Shown here: positions 43,074-52,648 of the stretch, piece after piece
Layout of the letters: each line of letters opens with the position of its first letter
Numbering within the stretch: the stretch's first letter is position 1
From: Vibrio tubiashii ATCC 19109
GTDB lineage: Bacteria; Pseudomonadota; Gammaproteobacteria; Enterobacterales; Vibrionaceae
Reading direction: 5' to 3'
DNA length: 64,000 nucleotides
NCBI RefSeq assembly: GCF_000772105.1
Contig: NZ_CP009354.1
Coordinates: 1,426,001-1,490,000 of the forward strand
Translations under genes and position numbers: made by a program
Notes under the pieces: generated by a model
Databases searched by the model: none
Seen by the model: only the letters and a program-made list of their open reading frames with translations
Told to the model about the DNA's origin: nothing

Positions 43074-43784
43074 TCAAAGAAGAACTTTAGAGCTTAATTT
43101 GTATCTAGCCCCAGGATGGTAGAGTAATGCGGTGCTAACAAGCTTATCGTCACTCCATGTACGTCGATTAAGCAGTAGACACGGCTCATTGACTCCAAGG
43201 CGAAGTGCTGAGCGTACTGATTCATCAGCGACAATGGCTTCGACGGTATGCTCTATCGCACTTAACGGGCAGTTTTCAGATAGATATTGGTTGGGCGTGA
43301 TTTGTGAAAAGTCCTGCTGCAGGTAGTTGGGAGCGTAGCTTGCATTCACCCAGCGAATCTCAAGCTGGATAGGAGATTTATCTTCAAAGTGAATGATTTC
43401 ACTGTAGAAAACCGAACTTCCCAACATGACGCCTAGTTTCATCGCGACATTGTCATCAGCAGAAAGGGCGATTTGCTTGATAACCTTACTGCTGTAGGAT
43501 TTCCCCCGCTGTTCTACTTCTTTAGCGATGTTTCTAATATCAAGAAGAGGGGATTCTGCTTTATCGTCAGGTGCGCAAACAAAGGTGCCTAAGCGCGGTC
43601 GCCTCACTAACCTACCTTCAGAAACCAAATCTCGAATCGCTTTGTTTACCGTCATCCTACTCACGTTAAACTGCTTGGTCAGTTCAAGTTCAGTGGTAAT
43701 TCGATGACCGACAGGCCAAAACCCTTGTTCGATTTGTTCCGTAATGTAAGTTTTGATTTGTAAGTAAAGAGGCGAATTGCTCAT
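43074..43784 (-). CDS. hutC: HutC histidine-utilisation repressor (GntR family)
   Basis: 236 residues: N-terminal GntR winged helix (residues 1-70; KQFNVSRMTVNKAIRDLVSEG) and C-terminal UTRA ligand-binding domain (~90-230), which in HutC senses urocanate. Lies upstream of and in the same direction as hutI, separated by 107 bp that hold the operator. Operon repressor by family and position. Confidence 0.93.
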   Translation of the reverse strand: MSNSPLYLQIKTYITEQIEQGFWPVGHRITTELELTKQFNVSRMTVNKAIRDLVSEGRLVRRPRLGTFVCAPDDKAESPLLDIRNIAKEVEQRGKSYSSKVIKQIALSADDNVAMKLGVMLGSSVFYSEIIHFEDKSPIQLEIRWVNASYAPNYLQQDFSQITPNQYLSENCPLSAIEHTVEAIVADESVRSALRLGVNEPCLLLNRRTWSDDKLVSTALLYHPGARYKLSSKVLL

Positions 43785-43974
43785 ATTTGTTCTAACTTCT
43801 TATTTGACTATACAAAAGGTTATACATTTAGTGGGTAAATGCAAGGTTCTAGGCAGTATGTAACCCTAATTTGGCGAGGTTCGCACGTTTTTAATCAGAC
43901 TTAGCTACAAATGGCTTGCTAAATAGAGTGCAACAAGCAAAATCATGTGTGCAACAGAATCATAAGGATAAAAT

Positions 43975-44718
43975 ATGTTTGGAAAGTTAAAAGCTTCATT
44001 AGGAATTGGCGCGGCAAAAGTAGACACAGTGCTAGAAAGTATGTCTGTCTTTCAGGGGGAGACACTGAGGGGAACCGTACATATTCAAGGTGGTGATGTG
44101 GAACAGCAGATCGACGCGATCAATCTAAAGCTGTGTACCGAGATGAAAGTAGAGAGTGACGAAAGCACCAGCTACCAAGATTTTGTATTAGCCAAACTTC
44201 AAGCTGTCCAACCATTTGTTATCCAACCCAATGAGACTAAACAGGTTCCTTTTGAGTTGCGCTTGGACGATGAAACTCCAATCACAGCATTGAACGCTCT
44301 GAAGAATCAATGTCATGTTTGGCTAGAAACAACGTTGGACATTGATTTCGCGATTGACCCTAAAGACCGTGATTTTGTTGAAGTCAAACCATTGCCTGTA
44401 GTTGCCAAGATACTATCCGCTATCGAGCAAGCGGGTTTTGGTATGGTTAAAGCAGATGTTGAAAAAGGTTTCCTGCGCGGTGGTAACTTCTCTTCGAAAT
44501 CAGGTTGCTATCAGGAAATTGAGTTTCGCAATAATGGTTTCATCAACAAAAAGGAGATCGAACTTTCGTTTATTCTCGATGGTGGGGTAGTGCACTGTTT
44601 AGCCGAGGTTGATCGCTCGCTAAGTATGCGTGGTGACCAGTACATCTCTTTCTCGTTGAATCGAAATGCCTCTGATTCGGAGTTAGCTGCAGCGGTGAAC
44701 CGCATTCTTTCGGTTTAA
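43975..44718 (+). CDS. Spo0M-like arrestin-fold protein
   Basis: 247 residues of the SpoOM/arrestin-like family. The N-terminal MFGKLKASLGIGAAKVDTVL and the FQGETLRGTVHIQGG beta-strand are typical. In Bacillus, Spo0M influences sporulation and cell shape; bacterial members outside spore-formers, such as this one, have no known function. A TAAGGA site precedes the ATG. The 3' end overlaps the convergent DUF3187 gene by 4 bp. Confidence 0.88.
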   Translation: MFGKLKASLGIGAAKVDTVLESMSVFQGETLRGTVHIQGGDVEQQIDAINLKLCTEMKVESDESTSYQDFVLAKLQAVQPFVIQPNETKQVPFELRLDDETPITALNALKNQCHVWLETTLDIDFAIDPKDRDFVEVKPLPVVAKILSAIEQAGFGMVKADVEKGFLRGGNFSSKSGCYQEIEFRNNGFINKKEIELSFILDGGVVHCLAEVDRSLSMRGDQYISFSLNRNASDSELAAAVNRILSV

Positions 44719-45689
44719 GCGGCTGAGCCAAAGCGATAGCGGAACGCAACACCAAAAGCGATGTCGGTACTATTATCCGCGTGGAACATGTTCTCGACTA
44801 AGGTAATTTCGACCGCTGTATTTTTGAGAGTGTAGCGGTAGCCATAGGTAAACTCGGTGGAGGGTTTTGAAAATTCTCCGCCATCATCCAATAGGCCTTG
44901 AGATGAAGCTAGTTGACCAATAAAAGTATGATTTTCAAACCACTCATAGCGATAGCTGATACCAATTGTCCATGTAGAATCACGGTAGGGCATTTGAACA
45001 AAGTCTGTAGGGGTATCTCTAAATGTTAAGGCTGCGGTAGCATCAAGCGCATGTTTTTCTCTTACATAGCCATAATTTACCTGCACGCTCTGCTCAAAAT
45101 CTGACGCGCTGAAAAGGCCATTGTCGGTGTCGTTGTAATAGAGCGAAACGCCAAGCGATATACCATGATGGTCATTAGTAAACGCTTGATATTGTATGTA
45201 TCCTGTTACTGCACTGCTCAAGGTTTTACCACGAAACCCTTCCTCTTGTACGCCGTACTCTGGCATATCGATAACAAATCGGTTCCGCTCGACATCTTCG
45301 CGTCCATTCTGGTCAATACCAACGAAGTCATGAAAGGCAATAGTGGGTTTATCTAGATGGTTGTTGGCAGCAAAGTTCCAGCGATATTGGAGGTCGATTT
45401 GCCAATTTGTGTCGAGTTGCCATTTGCTACCAATAGCAAGCTGGTTTTGGTAATAATCGAGTTCATAAGTCGCAGTCACTGCCCAAATACTGGAAATGGT
45501 TCCTGACCCATAAACTTCATATTCATCGCTGTCTAAAGAGAATCCAGAACGGAGCTGAGGAGAGTGGACGTTGGTATGCAGAGGCGACTGAGTATAGCTT
45601 TGAAGAGGGCCGTATCCGTCGTCGGCTGAGGCATAATTTAACGTTAGCAAAACGATCATGCTGATCAAGAGCCAGAGCTTCCCTCCCAT
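44715..45689 (-). CDS. DUF3187 family putative outer-membrane beta-barrel
   Basis: 324 residues from the ATG at 45689 (TTGGAGG site; the upstream TTG is not used). Signal peptide (about 1-22, ending in ASA). The early YGPLQSYTQSPL motif identifies DUF3187. The rest is alternating aromatic/polar strands ending in FRYRFGSAA, consistent with an outer-membrane barrel. Function unknown. Followed on the other strand by Spo0M with a 4-bp overlap. Confidence 0.82.
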   Translation of the reverse strand: MGGKLWLLISMIVLLTLNYASADDGYGPLQSYTQSPLHTNVHSPQLRSGFSLDSDEYEVYGSGTISSIWAVTATYELDYYQNQLAIGSKWQLDTNWQIDLQYRWNFAANNHLDKPTIAFHDFVGIDQNGREDVERNRFVIDMPEYGVQEEGFRGKTLSSAVTGYIQYQAFTNDHHGISLGVSLYYNDTDNGLFSASDFEQSVQVNYGYVREKHALDATAALTFRDTPTDFVQMPYRDSTWTIGISYRYEWFENHTFIGQLASSQGLLDDGGEFSKPSTEFTYGYRYTLKNTAVEITLVENMFHADNSTDIAFGVAFRYRFGSAA

Positions 45690-45795
45690 TGTTGCCTCCA
45701 ACTTATTTTTATCTGTTTGATAGAAATATAGTTTAAGAGGTGAAGCTTTGCTAAATCGAAAGGCTTACCTGAATGTTCAGGTAAGCCCAATAAGG

Positions 45796-46569
45796 TTAGG
45801 CTGCGCTTAGGTGAGTGGTAATGTATGGCTGCCAAGCGTTTTGATATAGTTCTTTAGATTCACGGCGCATATTGCGAATCTGTGCCATTTCAAACTCGTT
45901 GTATTCACGGCCTTCAATCGCAGCGGCACGCTCGATTTTTTGAATACGTTCGTAGATGTCATGCTCTGGGCCACTTTTCACATCAGCTATGGCTTTAAGG
46001 TGAAGCTGTACTTCAGCGACTAAGTTTGTTTTTGGCAGCTGAACGAGAACGTTTAAATCGCGGTATCCAGATTCCGCTGGTTTCTTAAAGCGGTTTTTAA
46101 CTTTAACAATGGTTGTTTCGCGGTTAAGTACTTCATAGGCAGACATCAGGCTTTCAATGTCGTCAGCGACAATCGTTGCACGGGCTAGGTCTGTAATTCG
46201 CTCTGTTTGACCATCAAGTTCATAAGCAATCTTTTCTTTAGCACGGTCAGACGATTTAACACCAGCGAAGTAAGATTCTGTTGAAGTCAGTAGAGCAGTA
46301 CTTTTACAGATGGTCTCTAGTTCTGCTTGAGCTTGATGGGCTTTGCTATAAAGAACGTCGAAATCAGTGTATGGCTGAAGTGGAGTGGTCGACATTGACT
46401 TAATGCCGTAAAGGCCGCTTAGGTTATGTTTGAATGCTTTGGAACACACTTCGTTCTGGTTAGTAGAACGGTTTTCCTCGTTACCCGGCGCGGTTGGAAT
46501 AGCAGCAAATGCAGGGGCACGGCTGAGCATTAGAAGCATCAGGGCCGTAGTTCGCAAAAATAGGCTCAT
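45796..46569 (-). CDS. relV: RelV-like (p)ppGpp synthetase with signal-peptide-like N-terminus
   Basis: 257 residues. The RelA/SpoT nucleotidyltransferase domain covers ~60-235, with TDLARATIVADD, the GYRDLNVLVQ beta-strand and the AEVQLHL (ExQ) motif. No HD hydrolase or TGS domain. It matches RelV, the third alarmone synthetase known in V. cholerae. Odd: the first 22 residues are a Sec signal-like segment (LMLLMLSRAPAFA|A), which sits oddly with a cytoplasmic enzyme. Monocistronic; an upstream 339-bp gap contains a decayed reading frame. Confidence 0.82.
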   Translation of the reverse strand: MSLFLRTTALMLLMLSRAPAFAAIPTAPGNEENRSTNQNEVCSKAFKHNLSGLYGIKSMSTTPLQPYTDFDVLYSKAHQAQAELETICKSTALLTSTESYFAGVKSSDRAKEKIAYELDGQTERITDLARATIVADDIESLMSAYEVLNRETTIVKVKNRFKKPAESGYRDLNVLVQLPKTNLVAEVQLHLKAIADVKSGPEHDIYERIQKIERAAAIEGREYNEFEMAQIRNMRRESKELYQNAWQPYITTHLSAA

Positions 46570-46908
46570 TCACTCTCCTTAGATGTGTAGGGCTTAGCTA
46601 AAAAGGTGTCGAAAAAAGTTTCAATCACTAGCGCTACTCATCTCTACATAGTTAATGGGGGCACTTTGTGCGATTCCAATCGCTTTCCCATCGACCGTTG
46701 ATAAAACTTTGAACAGTCTCGCATTTCCTTTGCGTTTAATTAGAGTGCAACCCTTTTCAAAGGTTCATCTTCAATGTGTAACTAAGTATATCTGATGAAA
46801 ATGAACCTAATCTGAATAAAGTTTTCAGAATAGGATTGGTGAAGGGATACCACTTAGCTTCACTTTCCGATAGGCTATGCGCTACGAAGTCAGTCACAGA
46901 GAAACAAA
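46570..46908. other. Intergenic gap with possible decayed coding sequence
   Basis: On the minus strand about 46622-46765 reads through ~47 codons with protein-like composition (for example RLFKVLSTVDGKAIGIAQ and PINYVEM) before a TGA, yet it has no ATG, GTG or TTG start in frame and is closed by a stop upstream. This may be the 3' remnant of a lost gene. The rest is promoter space for tpm and relV. Confidence 0.35.
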
Positions 46909-47559
46909 ATGAGAGACCCAGAATTTTGGCACGGTAAATGGGCGGCAAACCAGATCGGTTTTCACCTAGAGGACGTGAATCCGCTACTGATTAAATATTG
47001 GCAGGAAACGAACCCAAGCCAAGAGGACAACGTTTTTGTCCCTTTGTGTGGAAAGTCAGAAGACTTGGTATGGCTGGCAACGAAACACTCTGATGTTCAG
47101 GGGGTAGAGCTGAGCAATATTGCCGTGCGTGCTTTCTTTGCTGAACATTTTTACACGCCAATGGTGATGCCGATTAATGGTCAGCATGAGCTGTTTCAGT
47201 TTGATGAGCTATCTATCTATGTCGGTGACTACTTTACTGCGCCAATCAAGCCGGTTGATATCGTTTATGATCGAGCCTCGCTCATTGCTTTACCAAAAGA
47301 AATGCGAGTGCAATACGTAGAAAAGATTAAGTCGCTCCTTAAACCCGATGGGCGCATTTTGCTGGTTACTCTCGATTATGATCAAGAGTTAATGCCGGGA
47401 CCTCCATTTGCTGTCCCTGAATCAGAGGTGAGAGCGCTGTACGATGGCTACAAGATCACTAAGCTAGAGAGCAATGAAGAAGCTGAGAAGCATCCTAAGA
47501 TTGCTAAACATGAATCTGCACGATTCGCTGAAGAAGTTTACTTGATTGAAGTGGTTTAA
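46909..47559 (+). CDS. tpm: Thiopurine S-methyltransferase
   Basis: 216 residues. Opens with the bacterial TPMT signature [14 protein letters not shown] and [15 protein letters not shown] (SAM-binding loop), followed by [11 protein letters not shown]. Methylates thiopurines and, in bacteria, selenite/tellurite compounds. AGAGAAAC precedes the ATG. Shares a bidirectional terminator with purT. Confidence 0.93.
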   Translation: MRDPEFWHGKWAANQIGFHLEDVNPLLIKYWQETNPSQEDNVFVPLCGKSEDLVWLATKHSDVQGVELSNIAVRAFFAEHFYTPMVMPINGQHELFQFDELSIYVGDYFTAPIKPVDIVYDRASLIALPKEMRVQYVEKIKSLLKPDGRILLVTLDYDQELMPGPPFAVPESEVRALYDGYKITKLESNEEAEKHPKIAKHESARFAEEVYLIEVV

Positions 47560-47572
47560 ATTTAAGATAAAC

Positions 47573-47605
47573 AAAGGCTTGGTCATTTCAAATGACCAAG
47601 CCTTT
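47573..47605. terminator. Bidirectional terminator between tpm and purT
   Basis: Long perfect stem AAAGGCTTGGTCATT / AATGACCAAGCCTTT around a short TTCAA loop; T-rich on both sides. Confidence 0.85.
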
Positions 47606-47623
47606 TAGTTTCGATAAAACGAT

Positions 47624-48799
47624 TTAGTAAATGATTTTTACTTTATCTGCGCTTTGTTTAGCGTCTTTAATTGCTTGTTCGATGGATTCACGACGAGCAA
47701 TGGCGACTCCTAAACGGCGGCGTCCATCAATATCGGGTTTGCCGAATAATCGTAGCTGAGTTTGTGGCGCAGCTAACGCATCGCCTAGGCCTTCGAAGCG
47801 AATATCGCTAGATGTTCCTTGCCCTAAGATAACGGCTGAGGCTGCAGGGCCATACTGAGTAATCCCAGCGATTGGCATACCTGCAAATGCGCGAACGTGC
47901 AGAGCGAACTCAGAACTATCTTGTGACATCAGAGTAACTAGGCCAGTATCGTGCGGACGAGGTGAGACTTCGTTAAAGATAACCGTGTCGCCTTTGACAA
48001 ACAGCTCAACTCCAAAGATGCCGTAACCGCCAAGTGCGTTAACAACTTTACCCGCAGCGTCTTGGGCAGCGGCTAGCGCGATGTCTGTCATGGTTTGTGG
48101 CTGCCAAGATTCACGGTAGTCGCCATCCTCCTGACGGTGGCCGATTGGCGCGCAAAAATGAACGCCATCAACAGCGCGAACAGTGAGCAAGGTGATCTCG
48201 TAATCGAAATCAATAAACCCTTCTACAATAACGCGACCTGCTCCAGTACGTCCGCCTTCTTGTGCATAGTTCCAAGCTTTATCAATATCTTCAGCGCTTT
48301 TAATTACACTTTGGCCTTTACCTGAAGAACTCATGACCGGTTTACATACACAAGGCACACCAACCGCTTCTACTGAGGCAACAAACTCTTCATAGCTGTC
48401 TGCAAAGCGATAAGGGGAAGTGGTTAAGCTTAGCTCTTCTGCGGCTAAGCGACGGATCCCTTCACGGTTCATTGTTAGCTTTGTTGCTTTCGCGGTTGGC
48501 ACGACGTTCAAGCCTTGGGCTTCTAATTCTACTAACGTATCGGTCGCGATGGCTTCAATTTCAGGGACGACATAATCAGGCTGTTCTTTTTCGATGATTG
48601 CCTGTAGCGCGTCTCCATCAAGCATATCTAATGTATAGCTGCGATGGGCAACCTGCATCGCTGGTGCATTTTCGTAACGATCGCATGCGATCACTTCAAG
48701 ACCAAGGCGTTGGCATTCGATGGCGACTTCTTTACCGAGTTCACCTGAGCCAAGAAGCAGAACGCGAGTTGCATGATTTGCTGTTGCAGTACCGAACAT
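47624..48799 (-). CDS. purT: Formate-dependent phosphoribosylglycinamide formyltransferase 2
   Basis: 391 residues from ATG 48799 (AGGG site), matching E. coli PurT (392); 41 further upstream codons of the ORF overlap the promoter and are rejected. ATP-grasp enzyme using formate in purine synthesis. Seen: [14 protein letters not shown] (N-terminal), [13 protein letters not shown] (ATP-grasp loop) and [10 protein letters not shown] near the C-terminal metal site. A PurR box lies 65 bp upstream. Confidence 0.96.
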   Translation of the reverse strand: MFGTATANHATRVLLLGSGELGKEVAIECQRLGLEVIACDRYENAPAMQVAHRSYTLDMLDGDALQAIIEKEQPDYVVPEIEAIATDTLVELEAQGLNVVPTAKATKLTMNREGIRRLAAEELSLTTSPYRFADSYEEFVASVEAVGVPCVCKPVMSSSGKGQSVIKSAEDIDKAWNYAQEGGRTGAGRVIVEGFIDFDYEITLLTVRAVDGVHFCAPIGHRQEDGDYRESWQPQTMTDIALAAAQDAAGKVVNALGGYGIFGVELFVKGDTVIFNEVSPRPHDTGLVTLMSQDSSEFALHVRAFAGMPIAGITQYGPAASAVILGQGTSSDIRFEGLGDALAAPQTQLRLFGKPDIDGRRRLGVAIARRESIEQAIKDAKQSADKVKIIY

Positions 48800-48863
48800 A
48801 ATTAACCCTAAAATGTAAGAGGAATAGAAGGTTTTGCGAGCATGATACTCATTGGAAAAAGAA

Positions 48864-48879
48864 AAGCAAACGTTTGCTT
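48864..48879. promoter_or_regulatory. PurR operator (perfect 16-bp palindrome)
   Basis: AAGCAAACGTTTGCTT matches the PurR consensus (ACGCAAACGTTTGCGT) in the central 12 bp and is fully symmetric. It lies 65 bp upstream of the purT start, in the right place for purine-dependent repression. Confidence 0.9.
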
Positions 48880-49078
48880 TGTGGTGTTTGGTGAATTTTA
48901 GTGGTGGAGTACTGCGAGACAAGAGCGATGAAAATTACGATTTCGATAATTCTCTACTTTATTACCGCTTTTTGGGTGTTTATTGAGCAATTGCAATCAC
49001 TTATTACGTAAATACTCAGCATTAGAGTTATAATCACTAACAATAATCAACTCTAATAAGAATACGGCTACTAACTTA

Positions 49079-50284
49079 ATGCAGTTCGACCCAGAAAAAT
49101 CCATAAAAATACCAATCGGTACGCTGACCGTTGGCATGTTTGTGACTGCAATTGAAGACAGTAAACGCGTCAATCTCGCCAATGCGGGGCGTGTACCGTC
49201 CGAACAAGCAGTCAAACAGCTTGTTAAAAATGGAGTTAAATTTGCTTGGGTAGACAAGGAGTTGTCAGTAAAAGGGAGTGTTTTTAAACCCGTTAAGGTT
49301 GTGGAAGAAACTGAATCGCCACAAGAAGCATCAACGCCAGTGAAGCGGAAAAAGGTGAGCCGCTTTTCACAGCAAAAGAAAGCGCAGAAAATCATCAAAG
49401 AAGCGAAGGGGCTGGCTAACAGGATTCTGACGCAAACTTTTGAAGGTAAGCCAATCCATGTCTCTGAATTGGATGATCTCGCAGACGACATGATCGAGTC
49501 CGTGTTGCTTGACTCAGATGCATTGCATTGTGTGTCTGCGCTGCGTAATAAAGATGAATACTTACTTGAACACTCAGTCAACGTTGCGACTCTGCTCGTG
49601 ACCTTTGGTAAACATCTTGGCCTGCCGAAAGAGACGCTAAAACAAATGGCGATTGGGGGCATTATTCACGATGTTGGCAAAATTAAGGTTGATGATAAAG
49701 TTCTGCACAAACCTGCTCGGTTAACACCCGAAGAGTTCGAGCATATGAAGCTTCATCAGGTTTACGCGAAAGAGATCATCACTACGGTTACAGGTTTGAG
49801 TGATGTTAGCCGCGATGTTTGTTTGATGCATCATGAAAAACTCGATGGGAACGGCTATCCAGCGGGGCTAAAAGGGGATGAAATCCCTCTACACGGTCGT
49901 ATGAGCTGTATTGTTGATATCTATGATGCGTTGACTGCCGATCGCTGTTACAAGCAAGGCATGAGCCCAGCAGAAGCGTTTAAAATACTCTTGAGCTTAA
50001 CACCGAATCATTTAGACAAAGAGTTGGTGTACAAATTCATCAACTGTATTGGCGTTTTCCCTGTCGGGGCTTTGGTCGAGTTGAGTGATGGACGTGTAGG
50101 TATTATTTGGACTTCGAACTCCCACGAGCCGCTAAAGCCAGAAATCAAATGTTTCTATTCGCGTAAGTATCATCGTTTTGTCGATGTAAGTTTTGTCGAT
50201 ATGAAAACAACCAAACTAACGATTAAAAAGGCTATAGCCCCTAGTCAGTTAGAAGTCGACCCCAAACTGTTTTTCGATGTTTAA
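49079..50284 (+). CDS. HD-GYP cyclic-di-GMP phosphodiesterase
   Basis: 401 residues. N-terminal DUF3391-like domain (1-~120), then an HD-GYP domain (~155-330) with HD at 197-198 (IIHDVGKI) and GYP at 259-261 (DGNGYPAGL), and metal-binding HH at 251-252 just before. The C-terminal tail (~335-401) is the usual beta extension. Hydrolyses cyclic-di-GMP. Divergent from purT, with a terminator after it. Confidence 0.93.
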   Translation: MQFDPEKSIKIPIGTLTVGMFVTAIEDSKRVNLANAGRVPSEQAVKQLVKNGVKFAWVDKELSVKGSVFKPVKVVEETESPQEASTPVKRKKVSRFSQQKKAQKIIKEAKGLANRILTQTFEGKPIHVSELDDLADDMIESVLLDSDALHCVSALRNKDEYLLEHSVNVATLLVTFGKHLGLPKETLKQMAIGGIIHDVGKIKVDDKVLHKPARLTPEEFEHMKLHQVYAKEIITTVTGLSDVSRDVCLMHHEKLDGNGYPAGLKGDEIPLHGRMSCIVDIYDALTADRCYKQGMSPAEAFKILLSLTPNHLDKELVYKFINCIGVFPVGALVELSDGRVGIIWTSNSHEPLKPEIKCFYSRKYHRFVDVSFVDMKTTKLTIKKAIAPSQLEVDPKLFFDV

Positions 50285-50301
50285 CCCCGAATTGATACAA
50301 G

Positions 50302-50326
50302 AAAAGGCGCTAATTTAGCGCCTTTC
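50302..50326. terminator. Bidirectional terminator
   Basis: AAAGGCGCTA / TAGCGCCTTT stem with a 3-base loop, between the convergent HD-GYP and cdd genes. Confidence 0.85.
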
Positions 50327-50331
50327 TCAGT

Positions 50332-51219
50332 TTAAAGTTCCAAGTAAGTGATTGGAATATCAGGGTTTAGTGCTTCTAGCGTCGCTTGCGTGTTTGCTAG
50401 ATGGCTGATAGTACCGTCTTCTACTTCTACCAAGGCCGCAGAATCAATACTTTCGAGCTCCTTACGGTCTAACAGTAACTGGATCAACGCAACCTGAAGT
50501 GGCGGTAGGCTTGGGTTAAATGCAGCGTTTTCTGCATATGCGCCTTGATATACTTTGCCATCTTTGGTCTTAATCGCGACACCACTTAAGTTATGTGTGT
50601 AAGGGGCATGGCTTCGATTTAAGGCAGCGACAGCCAGTTGTAGTAGCTCATCTTGCTCTTGTGTCTGTTTTCCATGGTCAACAGAGGTCATCAATGCTGA
50701 TTCGATGCCAAGATCTGAAGGGCCAAACGACTCTGGTAAGTAGTAATGAAGTGGCTGACCTTCACGTTTAGGCAGTTGGATCTTAAGCTCGTTAGCGGTT
50801 GAAAGTTCATTCATAAACTGACGGCAGTGACCACAAGGGCTGTAGTTGATCGTGATGTCAGCAACGCCTTGTTCACCCTTCATCCATGCATGGCTGATTG
50901 CTGATTGCTCTGCGTGAACGGTTTGCCCTAGTTGAACGCCGTCAAACTCGACATTCGCGCCGAAGTACAGTTTGCCAGATAGGCCGCGAACAATTGCACC
51001 CACATAAAACTTTGAAAGCGGAGCATAGGAATAAGCGGCTGCAAATGGAAGTAGCAATACTCGTAGTTCCGCGTCTTCAAGACCTGAAATAGCGAGGAGT
51101 TGCTCAAATTGCTCTGAAGAAATCGTCGCGTCAAAATCGTCAGCAAGAAGAATAGGAGATAAGAAATCTGCTACGTTTTGTGGCACTTCAGATAGCGCCT
51201 GTTCAATGCGGCTTCTCAT
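50332..51219 (-). CDS. cdd: Cytidine deaminase
   Basis: 295 residues from the ATG at 51219 (AAAGGA site), equal to the two-domain E. coli enzyme. Zinc/catalytic motif [10 protein letters not shown] (His-Ala-Glu) and the PCGHCRQF cysteines are present; the second, non-catalytic domain lies at ~185-295. Deaminates cytidine to uridine in pyrimidine salvage. Downstream of lrgAB in the same direction, like E. coli yohJ-yohK-cdd. Confidence 0.96.
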   Translation of the reverse strand: MRSRIEQALSEVPQNVADFLSPILLADDFDATISSEQFEQLLAISGLEDAELRVLLLPFAAAYSYAPLSKFYVGAIVRGLSGKLYFGANVEFDGVQLGQTVHAEQSAISHAWMKGEQGVADITINYSPCGHCRQFMNELSTANELKIQLPKREGQPLHYYLPESFGPSDLGIESALMTSVDHGKQTQEQDELLQLAVAALNRSHAPYTHNLSGVAIKTKDGKVYQGAYAENAAFNPSLPPLQVALIQLLLDRKELESIDSAALVEVEDGTISHLANTQATLEALNPDIPITYLEL

Positions 51220-51326
51220 AGTGAGTCCTTTAATAAACATCGTTGATATCTTTGAGTTTAGAGCCAGATACTGGTGTGTAAACTCCGATATTGGTATTAC
51301 ATTTTATGTAAAGATGAGAATTATTC

Positions 51327-51342
51327 GGCGATCAAGATCACA
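51327..51342. promoter_or_regulatory. CRP-like site upstream of cdd
   Basis: GGCGA-N6-TCACA fits the TGTGA-N6-TCACA pattern in its right half and partly in its left half. It is 108 bp upstream of cdd; E. coli cdd is CRP/CytR-controlled. Moderate match only. Confidence 0.4.
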
Positions 51343-51462
51343 AAATATATTGTAACGATATTGTCTGTTGCATTATTTGAGTGATGTCACACATGATAAC
51401 GATTACAGGCGAGAAATTAGTGATATGCGTCGAGCCGCTAGTTGCAGCTCGACATCAATTAC

Positions 51463-52140
51463 TTACGCTGACAACCAGACTGCCAAGGTAAAGAAAGAAG
51501 GTGCTAGGATTGAGGTGATAACACCGCACACAACAAGTGCTAGAGAGCTAAAGGCCGCATCTTGACCATCTTTCTCAGCGCAGGTTGCTGTTCCCAGCGC
51601 GTGGGAAACCGTCCCCATCGTGAGCCCTTTGGCAATAGGGTGAGTGATGTTCAGTAAGTTATAAATCGGATAAGCCATAATCGCACCGAACAGGCCAACG
51701 ATTAAAACTAGTATCGCGGCGATGGCGGGCTCACCACCAAGGTGACTAGAAACCTCCATCGCAATCGGTGTGGTCACTGATTTACCCAATAGGCTCGCTA
51801 TAAGGGAAATATCTGCCTTTAAGTAAACGGCAATCATACTAGCGGTAAACATAGACATGATACTACCCACACCACACGCCAACATGATGATGCGCCAATT
51901 GGCTCGGATCTGTGGCAATTGCTCGTATAGAGGATAAGCTAGCGCGACTACAGCTGGTTGTAATAGGTAGTTGATCCACTGATTGTCGGCGTAATAAGTT
52001 TCAAACGGTATTTTCAGGTAAGTCAGCAGCGGTATGAGTACTGCTAGGCTCACCAATAAAGGGTTCATAAACGGGCTTTTTACTTTTTGGCATAGCCAAC
52101 GAGCGGCAAAGAAAACAAGAATAGTGACAAGTAACCACAT
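51463..52140 (-). CDS. LrgB/CidB-family membrane protein (YohK-like)
   Basis: 225 residues, about six hydrophobic segments. The family motif KSVTTPIAMEVSSHLGGEPA is at ~120-140 and GTVSHALGTA near 180. Works with LrgA-type partners in murein hydrolase or metabolite export; the role in Gram-negatives is unclear. Start overlaps the LrgA stop by one base (TAATG). Confidence 0.9.
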   Translation of the reverse strand: MWLLVTILVFFAARWLCQKVKSPFMNPLLVSLAVLIPLLTYLKIPFETYYADNQWINYLLQPAVVALAYPLYEQLPQIRANWRIIMLACGVGSIMSMFTASMIAVYLKADISLIASLLGKSVTTPIAMEVSSHLGGEPAIAAILVLIVGLFGAIMAYPIYNLLNITHPIAKGLTMGTVSHALGTATCAEKDGQDAAFSSLALVVCGVITSILAPSFFTLAVWLSA

Positions 52141-52562
52141 TACTTTTGTCCTCCTTTAAGCATGCGATCGAGCATTAAACCCAGAACGACCAATACGATC
52201 AGAGTACCACCCACAGCACTCGCTAAAATCGGTAAGGCATTAGCGATTAACATATCGAAATGCTCCATCAAGCCAACGCTGATAGGAACAAAAAGTAGCA
52301 CCATGTAGCGAATAAAGAGAGAGGCACCGGGTTTAACCCAGTCTGAAGGCACGAGTCCGCTTGCAAGCAAACCAAATAAAATCAGCATACCAATGATGCT
52401 GCCAGGGATAGAGATACCTAATAAGTGTTGAATATTAGTGCCCGCAATAAGGCACAAAAATATCAGCCCCATAGATACAACGTATTGAAGCAAAGTTTTC
52501 GCCATGGTGTAGAGTCGTCCAACTGCAGAACCTCCAGAGTGCTGAAGGCTCGAATTATTCAT
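52140..52562 (-). CDS. LrgA/CidA-family membrane protein (YohJ-like)
   Basis: 140 residues with four hydrophobic segments, holin-like. Family segments [15 protein letters not shown] and [12 protein letters not shown] are visible. The start at 52562 has an AGGG site; a later ATG (residue 20) is possible since the first 19 residues are unlike the family. First gene of the lrgA-lrgB-cdd unit. Confidence 0.88.
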   Translation of the reverse strand: MNNSSLQHSGGSAVGRLYTMAKTLLQYVVSMGLIFLCLIAGTNIQHLLGISIPGSIIGMLILFGLLASGLVPSDWVKPGASLFIRYMVLLFVPISVGLMEHFDMLIANALPILASAVGGTLIVLVVLGLMLDRMLKGGQK

Positions 52563-52648
52563 ATGCCAACCCTGATTTTGAATAGGAATGGTAGGGATTA
52601 GCTAGGTTGTAGGGTGCAGGACTTGGTTACTAATGTTAATTTTGACTA

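Noticed and set aside
51376..51395. Second CRP site (GTGATGTCACACA) upstream of cdd/after lrgB
   Set aside because: The half-sites are only two bases apart instead of six, so it does not fit CRP.
51368..51565. Small + strand ORF at the end of lrgB
   Set aside because: Overlaps the conserved lrgB 3' end antisense, starts at a non-ATG codon and has no recognisable product.
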